Assembly (NCBI RefSeq): GCF_017591435.1
Contig: NC_059294.1
Coordinates: forward strand, 16,357,559 to 16,421,558
DNA: 64,000 bases
Reading direction: 5' to 3'
DNA from: Portunus trituberculatus
Taxonomy: Eukaryota > Arthropoda > Malacostraca > Decapoda > Portunidae
Of the stretch, positions 62,557-64,000 are shown one piece after another (the stretch's first letter is position 1; the number at the start of each line of letters is the position of its first letter). Under the pieces are notes generated by a model. That model saw only the letters and a program-made list of their open reading frames with translations. It made no database searches and was not told the DNA's origin. The position numbers were made by a program, and so were the translations under genes.

Positions 62557-64000
62557 TTACCTATTTACCTATTTGTGTATTACAGGGCCCGAGCTAAGCT
62601 CTCTGTGTTCTGTCTCCTTGTCCATTCCTGTCATATCTCTCTTTCATCTGATTGACACACACCGCGTCAACGACATCACTGCTCAGTTTATTCCACTTAT
62701 CAATGCTACGATGCGGGAAACTGTATTTTCTCACATCATTTAGACAGATGTCTTTTATTAGCTTTTTTCCATGTCCTCGGAGATGATTACTTGTGGTCAC
62801 CTTTATCAACTCTCTGTCCAGTATGTCAATCTTGTTCACCAATTTATACATAATTATCATGTCTCCTCTTGTTCTTCTCTCTTCTACTGTGGTCAGCCCC
62901 AGCTTCCTCAGTCTTTCCTCATAGTCTAACTCTCTGAGTCCTGGTACCATCTTTGTTGCCAGCATCTGTACCCTTTCCACCTTCTTCACATTTTTCTTCA
63001 TATGCGGTGATCAGACACAAGCTGCATATTCTAACTGGGGGTCTTATTAAGGTACATAATATCTTCTTCATCATTCCTTCATCTAGGTAGTGGAATGCAA
63101 GGCCAATATTTTGAAGCATGTTATATGTTTTCAAAAAAATCTTGTTAATGTGTTTCTCCGGTGACAAAATGTTTTGCATGATTACTCCTAAGTCTTTCTC
63201 CTCATTGGTCTCTTTAATTTTCTCATCACCCAGCCTGTAATCCCTGTTTGGTCTGTATCTACTTCTTCCCATTTTCATAACATGGCTCTTGTCTATATTA
63301 AATTCCATCTGCCACTCCTTACTCCACTCATATATTTTATCAAGATCTTCCTGTAACTTGTTACAATCTTCCACATTCTTTACTCTCCTCATAATTCTAG
63401 TATCGTCCGCAAACATGTTCATGTAACTGTCAATTCCTACTGGCATATTAACATAAATCAAAAACATGATGGGACCAAGCACTGACCCTTGTGGAACTCC
63501 ACTGATTACCTTCTTCCACTTGGACTTCCTTCCTCTCACCACTGTTCTCATTTCTCTTCCCACTAAGTAATTTTCTATCCATTTTGCTAGTTTATCATTT
63601 ACTCCTCCAATCTTCTTTAGTTTCCACATCAGTCTATTGTGTGGTACTTTATCAAAGGCCTTTCTCAAGTCCAGGTAGATAGCATCCACCCATCCCTCTC
63701 TATGTTGTAGTATGTCAGTCACTCTTGAATAGAAACATAATAAATTTGATATGCACGATCTTCCTTTTCTGAAACCAAACTGTCTTTCACTCAGAATGTT
63801 TTCACTTTCTAGATACTCACTCCACTTAGCTTTAATTACTTCTTCACATACCTTGCACAATATACTAGTCAACGATACTGGTCTATAATTTAGTGGTTCC
63901 ATTCTACTACCATTTTTATATATAGGCACAATGTCAGCTCTTTTCCACTCTTTCGGGACTAATCCTGTTCGTATGGAGGTTTCCACAATATCAAATACGG
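62555..64000 (-). mobile_element. LINE family B copy B3, running off the window
   Basis: 3' UTR with AAATAGGTAAATAGGTAAAT on the sense strand, then RT coding to the window edge. The 5' part lies outside. Confidence 0.92.
62594..63986 (-). pseudogene. LINE B3 reverse transcriptase
   Basis: Frame 62,919-63,986 covers ETSIRTGLVPKEWKRADIVP, NYRPVSLTSILCKVCEEV, QFGFRKGRSCISNLLCFYSR, YLDLRKAFDKVPHNRLMW, SGVPQGSVLGPIMFLIYVN with a clean in-frame loss of one Asp codon before MPVGID, and FADDTRI with both catalytic Asp. An extra C at about 63,035-63,040 shifts the frame; the correct frame continues at 62,594-63,001 (MKKNVKKVERVQMLATKMVP.., GDRTQRA). Only the single-base insertion separates it from an open RT in the visible part. 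Confidence 0.92.

Overview
The window looks like a eukaryotic, repeat-saturated segment of an arthropod genome, most likely a decapod crustacean. This rests on several sequence features: dinucleotide microsatellites of 50-150 bp, many CR1-group LINEs, a DIRS-type tyrosine-recombinase retroelement, Tigger/pogo, hAT and piggyBac-like DNA transposons, tRNA-derived SINEs, and a short arthropod-type telomeric repeat (TTAGG). There is no bacterial-style gene organisation. Species assignment is inference.

The only host gene I can support is on the minus strand. Two exons (47,899-48,066, then 33,027-33,131) together encode about 90 residues of a macrodomain protein closely resembling OARD1/TARG1 (terminal ADP-ribose glycohydrolase). 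The 14.8-kb intron between them holds much of the transposon load. The 3' exons carrying the second catalytic residue were not found in the window.

Layout. 1-1.2 kb: Tigger remnant. 1.2-21.2 kb: a plus-strand head-to-tail chain of LINEs and a SINE (C1, A1, D, SINE1, B1, A-tail, A2), each joined to the next by an (AC)n tract; A2 is split by a 4.7-kb DIRS element (13.7-18.4 kb). 22.4-30.2 kb: nested DNA transposons (Tigger-like containing Tigger containing a TTAA/piggyBac-like element) whose core holds a GT minisatellite invaded by LINE A3 on the minus strand. 30.2-33.0 kb: sparse sequence with an RT fragment and a (GA)n tract. 33.4-42.3 kb: a piggyBac-like element inside a LINE-H remnant; it carries LINE E, which is itself interrupted by CR1 LINE F and by a palindromic hAT MITE. 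42.3-46.4 kb: LINE-H remnants, a fold-back element with TTAGG repeats, and GC-richer LINE G. 46.5-49.9 kb: intron sequence, an OARD1 exon, (GA)n tracts and an hAT MITE. 49.9-54.0 kb: nested Tigger elements, a large imperfect palindrome and the left end of a third piggyBac-like element. 54.0-64.0 kb: a second chain, all minus strand (B3, SINE1, B2, SINE1, C2, A4), again linked by (AC)n.

The strongest systematic signal is that 14 LINE/SINE 5' ends abut an (AC)n tract, that the same families carry (AC)n at their 3' ends, and that the AC strand is always the sense strand. This fits retrotransposons that both end in and insert into AC microsatellites, so each copy supplies a landing site for the next. 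All retroelement reading frames seen are broken by frameshifts, stops, truncations or insertions, so they are described as pseudogenes. LINE family letters (A-H), SINE1/2, T1-T5 and PB1-PB3 are labels used only in this report.
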